From: Trichoplax sp. H2
Lineage: Eukaryota; Placozoa; Uniplacotomia; Trichoplacea
DNA: 64,000 bases
Reading direction: 5' to 3'
NCBI GenBank assembly: GCA_003344405.1
Contig: NOWV01000012.1
Span: 62,001-126,000 of the forward strand
The notes beneath the pieces were generated by a model. The model had not been told where the DNA came from. It made no database searches and saw nothing but the letters and a program-made list of their open reading frames with translations. Positions 1 through 12,782 of this stretch are shown in pieces (position 1 is the stretch's first letter; the number at the start of each line of letters is the position of its first letter). A program made the translations under genes and the position numbers.

Positions 1-1
1 T

Positions 2-3000
2 AGTTTTGTAGGAAAATCGAAACGTGGACGTGATCACACTAATAATGCATCCAATCATAATCGTGTCGACCGTGATCTATGGAAATCAATTCAATTAGCT
101 ATGACTGATTCACAAAAATTTATTGATGCTCTATGGAATATACAGTGGGAAGAAGGTTTAAGTCCTGACAAGTTGGCCATTATGGAAAATTACTTAGGCA
201 AAAAATCACCTACTAACTTAGCACAAACAAATAATCAATTAACGGGACTAAGCATTACTGAAGAAATGAATCAAAATCACCACCATCATCACCCCATTAC
301 ATCAAATTTACTGGCATCGGGTAGCACATTTTCTCCACGTCGATTATCAAGCTCTACATCAGTAAGTTTTCAAACAGGAACACAACAAACAGGTGCTGTA
401 CCACCTCCTAATATTACTATTGCAGCTGCTAAATATTCATCGGAAGATGCTGCTATCTTAGTTGCATATATTATGGCATTAGTTGAATATACATATCAGT
501 ATTCACCTGTACGTGAGAAAATTGAGCGATTACAAGAATTATTGATTGAAAAAGACGAAGATGAAAGGCGTGCTGCGGAAGAAGAGGATGAAGTTGAACA
601 AGAGGAAGAGCAACGAGAAGAGATACAAATTGAAGATGAATTGTCTATCGATGATTACGACCGTATTGAAGAAGAAGCACACCAGTTGCAGATTGAATAT
701 GACCGCGCAGCTGTCGAAAAGCATATTTTACAAAAGGAATACGATATTAATACACAACGATTGCAAGCAGCTATGGAAGCCATCAATAGTCTTGAAACAC
801 AAACAAAGTTATGGCAAGATCTAGTCGATGAGAATACATCATTAGATTTACTACTAGCTAATTGTGTTTGTGCTAGTGCATTTTTAGCCTATTTAGGACC
901 GCTCGGTGCCGATGCACGATCAAATTGCGCTGCTGAGTTTATGCGAGCGTGTATGAGGAATAAATTACCAGTAGCTAAAAAAGCGATATTTACGGATGTT
1001 ACCCTAGCTGAATTTGTATTAGGCCAAGCTAATTTAAGGCGTATTGAAGTAAGTGAAAGGCTTCCTAAAGATATTTTATCGCAAGAAAACTTCTGCATCT
1101 TCAAATACCAAGTTTATTGTAATTCATGGATATTGTTATGTGATCCACAACGTATCGCATCCACATATGTCGCTGCTAATGTTGACGACATTACTATAGT
1201 TCGCTATAAAGAATTACGTAATCAACTAGATACATGTTTAAATGATGGTAAGGAAATACTAATTACTGACGTAGACACCAAGAGTATACTTGAAGATAAA
1301 CGCTTTTCGATACTATTGCGCCATGCTGATCTATTTGATAAAGAGCGTGAAACATTTAAAATGATGATTGGTGATCATGAAGTTGAATGTAATCCACAAT
1401 TTAGAATGACATTATCAACGTCTTGTCTGCCTATGAATGTACCAGATGAGTTGGCATCTCAATTAAGTGTAATTGAATTATCACATTCAACCCAAGGTCT
1501 CGAGGAGTTATTATTGGATTTCTTTATGCAAAAAGAGAAAACGCGCATTGATGAAGATAGCACACAAATCGCTGAAGAAATGATCGCTATCTATAATCGT
1601 TTGGAAACGATTGAGCAAAATATGCTAGAATTATTATCATGCAATAATAAATTACTCCACGATCTGACGATGACTAAAAAATTAACCTCATTAAAGAAAG
1701 CTTACGATGAAGCTATTGAAAATCAAGCTAGAGTCAAAGTTAACGAAGATAACATCATTAATACACGGCAGCATTATCGACCTGTAGCGAAACGCGGTGC
1801 AGTCCTATTTAATGTCTCCAAGCAAATGGCATTAGTAAATCCAATGTATCAGATATCATTAGATCAATTTTTGAACATGTATTCAACATCGATATTGCAT
1901 TCAGATAGAACTGTTGTTAAAGCAGTCGTTGATCGTCTAACACAATTAGTCTTCTTTTCAATCGCGCGTGGCTATTTCGAAATTGATCAATTTTTATATG
2001 CATTGCATTTAGCAATTGAAGTCGAAGGGTCGGAAGGACGTGTTGGCAATCTAGAAAGAGAATATCTTATATCACCGACTTTAGCTAATCAACTTATGAT
2101 GGCTCAAGGTAAACCAGCGGTCTCTGATTTGCCACCAAGTAAACATATGGGTAAAAAACCATTTGAATGGATGTCTGATGATCAATATCAGAATTTATTA
2201 ACATTGGCTTCATATTATGATTGGTTTACTGATTATTTTGAACGCATGACACGTGATGGTCGCGAAACTCAATGGCGTGCATTATGTGAACATTTAACGC
2301 CTGAAAATGCTGCATTACCTGATATTATCGAAGATCGCTTAAAACCAATGCAAAAATTATTAATATTACGCGCAATACGCCCTGATCGGCTATTGCAAAC
2401 TACCGCTGCGTTTGTTGTATCAGTTTTAGGTAAACGCTATGTCGGTGAGGTTGCATGTGATTTGACAACGTCGTACAAGCAAGGCAATAATCGCCAACCA
2501 ATGCTACTGGTATTTTCCTCGGAAGCTGAAACTGCTGAACGCTTAGTTTATGATTTTTCTGTCAAACGCGGTATACCGTTAGTTAATTATAATATGTGCG
2601 ACTCAATAGCTGAAGAAAGTCGCATTAATAAAGCTGTTCAACGTGGTATGCTCAACGGCCAATGGGTAATGTTACATAATGCTCATTATGCACCCCATTT
2701 ATTAAATACGCTAAATACAATCTTATCGGATACGAAACAAATTGATCCATCATTTAGGTTATGGATATCATCAAAACCAAATACGATATTATCACATCAG
2801 TTATTACAGTCATCGATTAAATTAGTTGTTGAACCACCTAAGCGCATGAGAGAATCAATATTAAGCTGCTTAAATTGGATCGAACCGGATACATTCAAAA
2901 CAAGTCAGCGCTCAGAGTGGATACCGTTATTGCATAATCTGTGCTTACTGCATAGTTCATTGCGCCTACGTACAAGATACAAGAATCGTGGTTGGAATGC

Positions 3001-5229
3001 TCCATATGACTTAGAATGGAGTAATTCAGAATTTTGGCAAGCTATTGAATTCTTTCGACGTGAATTTGCTAATATTGGTGTATTAGAAAGTAGCGGCGGT
3101 GCAACTGGTGTAAAAAATATAACTTGGACTGGTTTACGCACCATGTTATCAGAAGTTATCTACGGCAATATTATATTCGATAAATTCGATCAAGCAACGC
3201 TAAACGCTATTGTTGAAAAATGGATTAATTCAGGTGCAATTAAACGTGATTCTGAGCCTATGAAGGTAAAATATCGCGCACCTGCTATTATTTTTAGTCC
3301 TAATGTCCGAATGTCAGCTATAGCTCAAGCGATGGAAAATGTAAATCATTCAATATTAGATGTGCCTGAAGCATGTGGACTACATTCATCATCTGAAGTA
3401 GCGCTGGATGAAGGACCTTATCTATTTTATATGCTAAGTAAAATTATACATGATATGCCAGATATTGGAAATCGTAAATGGAACCAGGATCAACAAGTTG
3501 CTACCTCGGATAAAACAATTACTGTTAATCAAGCTTTAGCCATACCTCACAATACTAATGCCCAGCCATTACATACTGCGTATTCTGATCTAGATATAAT
3601 AATATCATCGACTTTTATTCCTGGCCGTCGAAGTCGTTATGTTGACATACATGAAATTGCTATTAATCTACTAAGTAAGTTACCAAAAGGCTGGACACGA
3701 GAGTTCATTCATGAAAGAATTAAAAAGAAGAAAGGATCTATTCATTCGCCATTTAATCAATTCGTATTATCTGAGGTTGAATTAATGAATAAGTTAATTC
3801 AACAGATTCGATTAACTTTAACAAGCCTTAAAGAAGCTACACAACATGACTTACTGGGTGACCATACTAATGATGATGCATTACGAGCTGCAAGCGATCT
3901 ATATTACTTGAGAATACCTGAAGATTGGTGTAAATTGGGTGGACCCTCAGCACCTCCGCATCATTGGAATTTAGGTTATTGGATCGATGATTTTAATAAA
4001 CGTTTTCAACATTTAGACAGAATGCTGTTACAGGTAAGAAATAGCTATTCTGAAATTGTCAGGCACACCTAGTCATTCCTCGTACTAAACTTTAAAACAA
4101 AAATAGTTACAATTTCTACTTAAACTCGTATACTATAACCTACGTAGGATTCTCTCGAGTAGTACAGCTATCCCGCTGGCTTCCTAGGATATATGTTTAA
4201 TATTTACTTGATAGATTATCTCAAAGTAATTTAAACCATGCTAATTATTTCCCATTCCCATTCTGCACTATTCTTGTTATAAAATAATTTTAAATATTTT
4301 ACTAGCAAGTTCAAACTAGTATGAAAGGCTTATAAAATATAATGTATTTATTTTCTATATGAGTACATAAATTATCCTTCTTAATATCTTTCTGGAAATA
4401 AAATATCAATATTTTTTATTATTTCTTGCTAGACTCGAGATAAAATTCCCGCGTATTGGCTCGGTGCTCTATTTCGACCCCAAAGTCTACTTGCTATCAT
4501 CAAACAGGCATGTATTTGATATCATAAAGTGCTAGTAAGCAATACCAGATCTTCAAATGATATGCATATTGACTAGAAAGAATATTATAATATTACTATA
4601 ATATATTCAGCGTTTAATATGAATAACGAGTATGGTAAACTACTCTGTATACGAGCACGTATTTGCTATCTACTTATTGATTATCTTGACTAAATATCAT
4701 TAATATCGTATCGTTGGACCATTGCAGGATACAATTCGCGCACATTATAAGCATGGCATAGCAGAAGAGTACGTCTTACAAATTGAATTAACTGCCAGAG
4801 ATAAAGATCATGTAAGTAAAAATATTTAAAAATCAGAAAATTATATATAACGAAAAACGATAAATGTTATAATTGATTAAATTTGAATTTTTTTAACTTT
4901 TATAGCTAAGAGATGCGCCTAATGAAGGCATGTTTGTCTATGGAATCTACGTTTGGGGAAGTTCTTGGGAAAAGACTGCCGGTGAACTACAAGATGCAGC
5001 CCCTAAATCAAATCCATCATCGCTTCCAGTCATTCATATCACTGCAGTACCAATATCAGATAAACCATGGATAACCGATCCTAGCTCATATCCATCAGTT
5101 TATCAATGTCCATGTTATTGTTCCCGTATGAATCGAGTGGAACCATTATTTTGCTTAGATATCAAAAACGATAGTGGCGGATCGCGCTGGGCACTTAGAG
5201 GACTGTATGCAACATTACGTCCATTTTAA
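2..5229 (+). CDS. Divergent dynein heavy chain, C-terminal part (5' end outside window)
   Basis: Motor subunit of a dynein; dyneins of this class move cilia or cargo along microtubules. Exons 2-4033, 4728-4811 and 4906-5229 join in phase 0 (donors GTAAGA and GTAAGT, acceptors TTGCAG and TTATAG) and give about 1479 residues. The frame is open from base 2, so the ATG at 101 is internal. In order: the end of the microtubule-binding stalk tip, the second coiled-coil arm (very acidic, Glu/Asp-rich at about 580-680), AAA5, AAA6 (KPMQKLLILRAIRPDRLL; LNGQWVMLHNAHYAPHLL; EPPKRMRES) and the C-terminal domain (GMFVYGIYVWGSSWEK, YPSVYQCPCY, WALRGLYATLRPF). Oddities are a long insertion in the stalk tip with a five-His run and a C-terminal region poorer in the usual FWLSGFFFPQ-type motif. 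The subtype is not settled; a DNHD1-like or other divergent heavy chain is possible. It converges on the EHD gene. Confidence 0.93.
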
Positions 5230-7533
5230 TCTTATTTTTGATATGCTGATGTTTTTTATTGTGTCAGATACGAATTTTAATTTCTCTAAAATTAGTTCAT
5301 ATATAGTTAGTACAAAAATATTACAAAGCTTTCTTTCATTATCATCTTCATGTATGAATCGAAAAGTATCTATTTTTACATATATAAATTTGCACAATTT
5401 ATTATGACGATACTTTCAGACAGGAGAAGACATTAACGTCGTTGCTTGATTTTTCTTCATTTAATATATCATATATCAAGTCTGTTAATGTTGCAAATAT
5501 CTTGTGCCGTAGAGTTACTTTGAAATAGTAGCTTGTAAAATTTTTATTTAGCATTGTTTAATCACTTCTATACATGAAATAGCGCAAATATACCAGTCAG
5601 TATATTAAATCTACTTTACGCGTGTCTTAAATAAAGTAGGAATAATTGTCATATCGGATATGACATATTGTTCTATATTGTAATATTTCAACATAATTAT
5701 ATCGATATATATCTTCCTGTACAGTATCTATAGCAATAATTATTTTAAACTTTTATGACCTTCATTAAATGTGTGATTGTTGTTAATTATTTCTTGATTT
5801 TAGTTGTATTTTGAGTATGAATATGCTATCTACGCTTGTATATTAATAAATAATTTTTAATTCTACCGAATAAACGATACTAAATCTACTCCACTTGATA
5901 ATCAACGATATTAAATATCGTATGCAAATTAACAATAGTAAATTCTTGTTACAAAATTAATATCAAATCATTCAAATATGTCCGAAAAGTTAAATAGTAT
6001 GTCAACATTGAAATGAAGCTAGAAGAACTAGGAGCAATTTGTTATAAATATTATTAGCGATTTTTGAGTACTGAATATATTGTGGATAAACATTAATATA
6101 TTAACGATTTTATAGTAAGAATTCTTAACTAGCCCATGATTGATAAGCTAGTTGTTTCATTTGTATTCAACAAATGAGTGTTAGATACAGTGTAGTAAAA
6201 ATAACTTTCAAATATCCCCAGGGCTGCTTCAGTACTGATGAAATTTAATGTAAATAAATCTGTACTCTAAAAAAGCTCTGAAATTGATTTCAAAAATAGT
6301 ATTACCTAAGCTATAGTAGCAGCTAATAAAGTATTGTATGCGAATAGTAACAATAATCTATCAAATTAGCTAACGACTGCTACGTATTGGCTTACTGGCA
6401 ATGGTAATATTATTGGTATTGTGATGTAGTAATTATCAGTCATTGAGTAAAATAGAAAGCATCAGGCTATCTATCAGCTAATTAATAAATAGCTAAATGT
6501 AAAACTAGCCATTTTAAGTTTATTACTTTATCTATCGTGATATAATCAAAACTAGGATTTTTAACACATTTACTGGCAACAATGTAATTTTAAAGTATCA
6601 GCAACATTTCATGCTCCACAAGTGATTAAATGTAATTAATATGAATGCAGTTATTAAGATTTCATTAATAGTTAATTAAAGTTTTATTTTATCATGATTG
6701 CAATCACAATATTTAGTAGAAAGCCATTCTATCATAAATTTTTAATAATTCTATCCGGTGAAAAATGAAAATCAGATATAATATGACATGTTCAAACTGA
6801 AATAATCAGCATCAACTAAATTATTGTAAATATTACCTTAATATGATATTATGTGTTATTGGATAACTGCAGCCTGCAAATGCTTTTTGTAACATACAGT
6901 TCCTAAATTGCGAGCTTACGTGTAATACTATTATATGTATATACCCAAGTAATTAATATATAGAATTCCATGAGAGTAAATGAATATTGAAATTATGATA
7001 GTAAATACGTTACTTCGGAGTTGACAAGTTTACCATTAATCTAAAAAATTTTCATAATATAGATTTATTCATTTTGCTTATTAGAACTCTGATGAATTGG
7101 CACATAGTCCTAAGCGTAGTTCGTGTAATAAATAAACATCATCAATGCTAGTATTACTTTTTTGGGTTATCCTGTTGTAAATTATGAGTGATTATACAAA
7201 TACGATAAAAGTGTAGAATGAGACAAGATTAAAATTGAATTACGCTACTGTGTATCTGAACTGCAATATCAGCTACAATCCGCATAAAATTCTATCGAAG
7301 TATATAAAATATTCAACTTAAGATACCAAATATTGCCCGTGATCACTCGATAAACAAGTTAAAAGTGTTCTAATGTGTGATTTATGTGATGGAAGTCTGG
7401 CTAAAGATTTGTAATTCGGAGTGAATACTCAGAGTTAAAACTGTGATAGAAAAGAAATCAAAGCTGGTGAAGAAAGGTATCAAGAACTCATTAGTAGGAT
7501 TTAATGAGAGATAGCAATCATAACTATACGTGT
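5230..7533. other. Intergenic region between convergent dynein and EHD genes
   Basis: AT-rich sequence with short ORFs only (77 codons or fewer), none resembling a known family. It should hold the two 3' UTRs. No RNA gene or repeat was recognised. Confidence 0.6.
5630..5635 (+). promoter_or_regulatory. Candidate polyadenylation signal AATAAA after the dynein gene
   Basis: First AATAAA hexamer noticed downstream of the dynein stop at 5227-5229, about 400 bases away. The region is AT-rich, so such a hexamer is expected by chance; this is position-based inference only. Confidence 0.25.
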
Positions 7534-9300
7534 TTAATAGTGAAATCCGCCACGTTTAACAAATTCATCCTCACGTAATCGTCCACCGCGGCCAAACAAA
7601 ATAAAATGCAATCCCATTAGTATTCCAGCAACTAAGCCAATGCCATATTTAATCTTACCCTCAGCACAATCCAAACCTAGTTGAGATGGTGGTATTAAGT
7701 GTCGTGGCAACTCAGCAGGTAAATCGCAACCATCCAATTTTAATTTAATTAAATACAATGCCAGAGCAAATTCTTCATCATCCAAGAGATTGTCACCATC
7801 ATGATCAGCCAACACCCATATCTTACCCAAGACGCTATTAGGCAGTTTAGATTTCATCATTTCATTTTTAGCATCATCTGATGATATCCTGCCTTCAATC
7901 GGATTTAAACTATAAAATATTTTATCATATTTGGATTTGTCATAACGTACTGCCCAAAATGGTGAATTAGCACCGATATCCACGCCACTTATGGCTAATG
8001 TAGAGAATGGCCCTTCCATTCCTAAGCCAAAGGCACCGCCACGTATGGCTGGTGTTAAAGAGCTGGCTTGTAAAGCCATATCTTTCAAAATTGGTATCTC
8101 ACAGAGTAACATTCGATCAACAATTTCGATTAACTTTGGCTTCAAAGTTTGAAATTTAGAGAAATCAGCTGTGCGCAAATATTTCTGAAAAACTTCAATA
8201 GGTGGAAAATCACCACGCGGTATTCTATATTCTTCCTCAACATGGAAATAAATATCAGATAGATTAAAGATTAAATTATCTTTTCGAGCTTGTTTACGAA
8301 AGATAGATGGCATCTCTTTTTTCAAGTAAGCAATTAAATGAGCATGACAACGTACTAAACGCGATCTTTTAATGACATAATCTAGCTTTTCCATAGCAAG
8401 ATCACGTGGTAAATTTCTTAAATCTTCAAGCAAATCTTGCTTTTCAGCTTCAAGTAATTGTCGACTCTCTTCAGTGGATAATCGACTAAATGGCTCATCC
8501 CAAAATGAGCCAATATAAACTCGAGGAACAAAGCGCGACGGTATAATTTTACCCAGGTAGAACATTAACGCACCGTAAACACGAAATAATTGTTGATAAT
8601 CGATTAAATCGGATTTATTCAAGACAATGCGGACTTTATGGATATTTTTGGTTAACAAATCCAAGATAGCTTTCATTTCATCGCCAACCTCCAATTTTTG
8701 AGCGTCAAATAGTAAGACAATACGATCAGCATGTTCCGCAAACCAGTCGATAACACGTGGAAAATCATAGCCGCGTTTAACATTGGACATATCGCTTAAG
8801 ATACCAGGTGAATCAATGATTGTTAAATTTTCCACCACTGAAGATTGGATTTCAATACATGTTAACTCATCCAATAGGTTATTACCGAATTTACCTAATG
8901 CGCGATAATCTTTGCTTGGGTCGGATACTAAAGCATGACCAGGCAACAATTTGTCATTTTCACCATACGATATAGTGCAAAAGTTATCGGTTGATGGTTC
9001 AGGACTGACCTTCATACCAGGATAGCCACGACTTAACAAATACTTGATAAATGTAGTTTTTCCCGTACTATATTCCCCAACTAACAAGATAGTGGGTTTG
9101 ATATTAAAATCTTTGTCACCCATGGGTGGTAAATCGAAATTATCAAAGTTGTAATATTCCTCCAAAGGCAAGACTTTATTCTTGTAAACTTTTTGCAACT
9201 CATCCATGACACGTTGTAGTGCCTCAACTTCTCTAGTTTCGTTTAGACTCATCTTGATATCGATTAGAGCAGTAGCAATCCAATGATAAAAACTATACAA
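7534..9300 (-). CDS. EHD: EHD-family dynamin-like ATPase with extra C-terminal hydrophobic tail
   Basis: EHD proteins bind ATP, oligomerise on endosomal membranes and drive tubulation and recycling. The single open exon encodes 588 residues, against about 535 for vertebrate EHD1-4. Seen: P-loop GEYSTGKTT at 75-83, DSPG at 163-166, NKSD at 228-231, the stretch VYGALMFYLGKIIPS, and a C-terminal EH domain with an intact EF-hand loop DHDGDNLLDDEE at 499-510. The extra length lies at both ends. The first Met gives a short hydrophobic leader, while Met17 (codon at 9250-9252) begins where family members normally begin and may be the real start. After the usual EHD end (about residue 540) come 48 more residues with a hydrophobic stretch at 552-570 (YGIGLVAGILMGLHFILFG) and a charged end. 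A weak splice donor (CTAG/GTTTGG) at the start of the tail means it could be removed by splicing. Confidence 0.95.
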   Translation of the reverse strand: MYSFYHWIATALIDIKMSLNETREVEALQRVMDELQKVYKNKVLPLEEYYNFDNFDLPPMGDKDFNIKPTILLVGEYSTGKTTFIKYLLSRGYPGMKVSPEPSTDNFCTISYGENDKLLPGHALVSDPSKDYRALGKFGNNLLDELTCIEIQSSVVENLTIIDSPGILSDMSNVKRGYDFPRVIDWFAEHADRIVLLFDAQKLEVGDEMKAILDLLTKNIHKVRIVLNKSDLIDYQQLFRVYGALMFYLGKIIPSRFVPRVYIGSFWDEPFSRLSTEESRQLLEAEKQDLLEDLRNLPRDLAMEKLDYVIKRSRLVRCHAHLIAYLKKEMPSIFRKQARKDNLIFNLSDIYFHVEEEYRIPRGDFPPIEVFQKYLRTADFSKFQTLKPKLIEIVDRMLLCEIPILKDMALQASSLTPAIRGGAFGLGMEGPFSTLAISGVDIGANSPFWAVRYDKSKYDKIFYSLNPIEGRISSDDAKNEMMKSKLPNSVLGKIWVLADHDGDNLLDDEEFALALYLIKLKLDGCDLPAELPRHLIPPSQLGLDCAEGKIKYGIGLVAGILMGLHFILFGRGGRLREDEFVKRGGFHY

Positions 9301-12300
9301 AGATCCAATAATAAAATTGCCTGAATCGTTGATTGATTTTATTAATGTTTTCTTTAGTATGATACGATATAAAGTCCTTTATACTTTTACGGTATCTATT
9401 TCTAAACTGAATAAGGCAGGCTATCGGAAAGTGGAATGAATTTCTTCTGTACTTAGACCAATTAGTGGAATTGAAAGCAACTTAGCTGCGTCCAAGTATT
9501 CAAGTTTCCTTCAAAAAAATAAATTAAGGATTAGCGCATATAGAGAAAGAGTAATAGATAGAAAGATAGATGAGTAGTTGGATAGAATAATCAAAAATTA
9601 ATGACAGATAGATAGATGGGTAGTTAGATAGAATAATCCAAAATTAATTAGAGATATAGACAACTAGAGAGGTAGGTAAAGAGATTAGTAGAACTCAGCA
9701 TAGAGATCGTTTAATAGATAAAGAAATAGGTAGACTGTTGGATATATGTTTTAACTGAATTACGCCTGAGGATATTTAGCTAATTTAAGCTAAACTAAAA
9801 TTGCTGTAAATCAAAGTTATTGCAATACTTTCGTTTGGTTCCTACAATAACGACGATATTCCCCGCCAATTAAAGTAGCAATGATTCATTCTTAACTGAA
9901 GTTCTTCAAAGATTACCTTTATCAAAAAATGGCTTAGCTATGTACTATATATGTATACTGATTATTTATGGATGCTTCCAAGATTACAGCCCTTGAACAA
10001 CTATTATTTACTTTTAAATATTTAGTTACTTACTCATAGTATTGGAGCACGTCCCTCCTAGAAATTGCTGCTAGCCTGAAAAGGTTAAAACGACAGCAAC
10101 GACTGTTAACTTTTCCCTTTAGCTAAGATGAATAACCTTTAGCGTCTCTGGCCTACATCAATGTATTAGCATTCACTGCGTCATCATCTAATCATGATTA
10201 GAATAGAAATAGACCATATGTTGTAACATAGCATATGGTTACTAGATTGAAAATCACCAAGCCAATGTCTTATCATTGGATATCAATAATTATATACATA
10301 TTCAGCGTGCTTAATACTTAATCTTTGGGCGTCGTCAAAGTGATGACTAACAGTTAACTAACCAATAAAGCAAAAGTCATGTACTTAAAATTGCCATAAG
10401 TAAGCTATTTAACGAATCAATTTAGTTAAACAGTCTATCAAGGCTTTATATGACTTTGAACAATTAGAACCAAATGATTAATTATTACGTTATAACTACT
10501 GTAATAAAATCGATCTAAGTCGAGCCAATCTATAAAATGTAAATTTCCTCTTTGGAATTGAAAAGACCAATTTTTTCCCTATAAAGCCTCAGATAAACTA
10601 TGCATATAATCGGTTATCACTTTGCTTTGAAAGTAATCTACAATTTAAAATATAAAATAAGGTTCTAGCAATCTGATTCTATTTAGATGTAATATGATTG
10701 AAACGCTTCTAACTGATACTATAATGAGTAACTTTCCGTTACGTGATTAAATCAGTATTCTCGTTGACTAGAATAAGTCATTGCTTCGCTTCTACGCGTA
10801 GACTGTGCTGGTATAACATCATTAATATTTTTGCCTACATTTTATATACACATCATATTAAATATCAGATTCCGAAAGTGTTACGTGAAACAATTGTTAT
10901 GAATTGGTATAAACATATGCTTTCGTTTACCAGTGACGCTATCATCTATATGCAACCGTATTGTTCGATTCTGCTAGATCCCAGAACGATTGCTTGATGA
11001 AATGAACATTCAATATGAATATAAAAATATTAATAATATCATACTTAAATAACATTACCGGTTCATTTTGTTATAAGATCCATACTTATTTCTTACAGTC
11101 TCTTACAATGATAATTTTCAATTCATAGTAATTTTTGTATAATGAAATCAGGCGGCATTAGAATATCTTCCTATTAGTAGCAAAATTAACGATAGTCAAT
11201 ATGAAGAGCAGTATGTCTAGAAAATTTATTACTCTCGATTATCAATTTATAGTAATAGTACGCGTATGGACTATTAAATTATGGTAATTATAGGCAGATT
11301 AGCACGATCTTGATACGAATCATATAACCATTAAAGATGAAGCTCAAGAATCGATAAACGATAATATTTTAAGTAATATCTAAGTATGTTTGCGTAATCA
11401 ATCTTGCCATTTTATATATATATATATATATATGTATACCCTCCGCTATGTATAACCGCTAAATTACTTTATTAAGCCTGGAGTAGAAGCCTTAGATCGG
11501 CTACTGTTCTATCTTCCAATAGCAGCAGTATGATAGAGACAGTACAAACTTAGTCAATACGCAGCAGCCTCTACTTTGTAGATTTTACAATATGAATTAA
11601 TCCTTTCAATCAAGAAATAAGAGCTTATAGTATGTTATTATCTTTTATTAGCATATTAACAGCTTGGCAACTTCAATATTGCTCCTTCAGCTAACGTACA
11701 CTAGTCCCTTGTTTGCAAATTTCGAATATAAATTGGTCGCTTTAATCTGGAATTCAAAGCTTGCAGCGTACAACGCATCATCTTCAGATGTTGGTAATTC
11801 GGCTAATAGGCAGTAGATTTCGCTCTGGAGTATCAAATGTAAATTAATCCTTCTAATCAGGTAATGAAAGTTACAGTGCATTATGTACTATTGTTCATCA
11901 AGCTGATGATACATTCATTATCCACGGAATTTACGATCTCCGCTAATATACTAGCACAAAAGTCCCACTTAGTAAATTTCGAATAATTTTAATCTAAAAA
12001 TGAAAACAGTTTTCATTCTGTGCGAATTAGCAGAAAAACAAATTGTTAAAAAAGGAAAATAGAATCAATCTCAAATAACAAAGAATTACCAGTATTTTTA
12101 AATATCTCACACTACGATTCATTGATCAAAGGCGAAAAGTTTCTTTTTCAAATCTTGTTATACTTAAATGCAACATATTTATTTCTCCATAGGGCGCAGA
12201 CATAAAGCAAATATGAACATATAAGCTGTGACATTAGTAATTAAATGATAATTGCGCTAAAATTGCATCTAATTATTAATATTGTTTTTGGGGAATTAGA

Positions 12301-12782
12301 CTTGCAAGGTGTAAAATTAATCAATTATTTTGTCATATATTGGATGATTTATAGATTTCACTCAATAAATTCTGTTAATCTGTTAGGACATCGAAGACAA
12401 GTAAACTATTTTAGACCGATGTCTACAATCGATATCACAAGATTTAAATAGATTGCTCCATTTTATTAATCAACACAATATTATAATAAGAACAGGAGAG
12501 CTAAATAAAAATTTTTCTATTCCAGGAAATATTTAAAAATTAAATTTCACAAAGCCTAATTTCATTAATGATTATTATAGCTTAAAGGAGTACAGTAGAT
12601 GATTCATCAATATTTCAGTTTGGTAGAACTGAATAATATGTCAATTACAATTTCAGTTCAGATACGTAAATTTGCGATTGATGTTGAATAGCCAGCAGCT
12701 TAGAAGTACCACTAGCAGATAAAAGGCAATTTCAATTAGTAATCGAATGATTACTCAGCCAATAATTTAAAACTTTACTTAC
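9301..12782. other. Intergenic region upstream of EHD
   Basis: AT-rich, with no recognisable gene; ORFs at 10743-10997, 11687-11881 and 12245-12451 have no family resemblance. It holds the GATA repeat above, a (TA)n run near 11413-11434, and two weakly similar stretches (about 11570-11740 and 11800-11990) sharing patterns such as 'aattaatcctt' and 'aaatttcgaata', possibly an old degenerate duplication. The true end of the kinase gene may extend a little below 12783. Confidence 0.55.
9553..9655. repeat. GATA-rich short tandem duplication
   Basis: A unit of about 46 bases built from GATAGA steps, containing AGTAGTTGGATAGAATAATC, is present twice in a row with a few substitutions. It lies just upstream of the EHD gene and looks like simple-sequence expansion. 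Confidence 0.6.

Noticed and set aside
101-103. ATG at 101 as the start of the dynein protein
   Set aside because: The frame is open to base 2 and the residues before it fit the dynein stalk, so it is internal.
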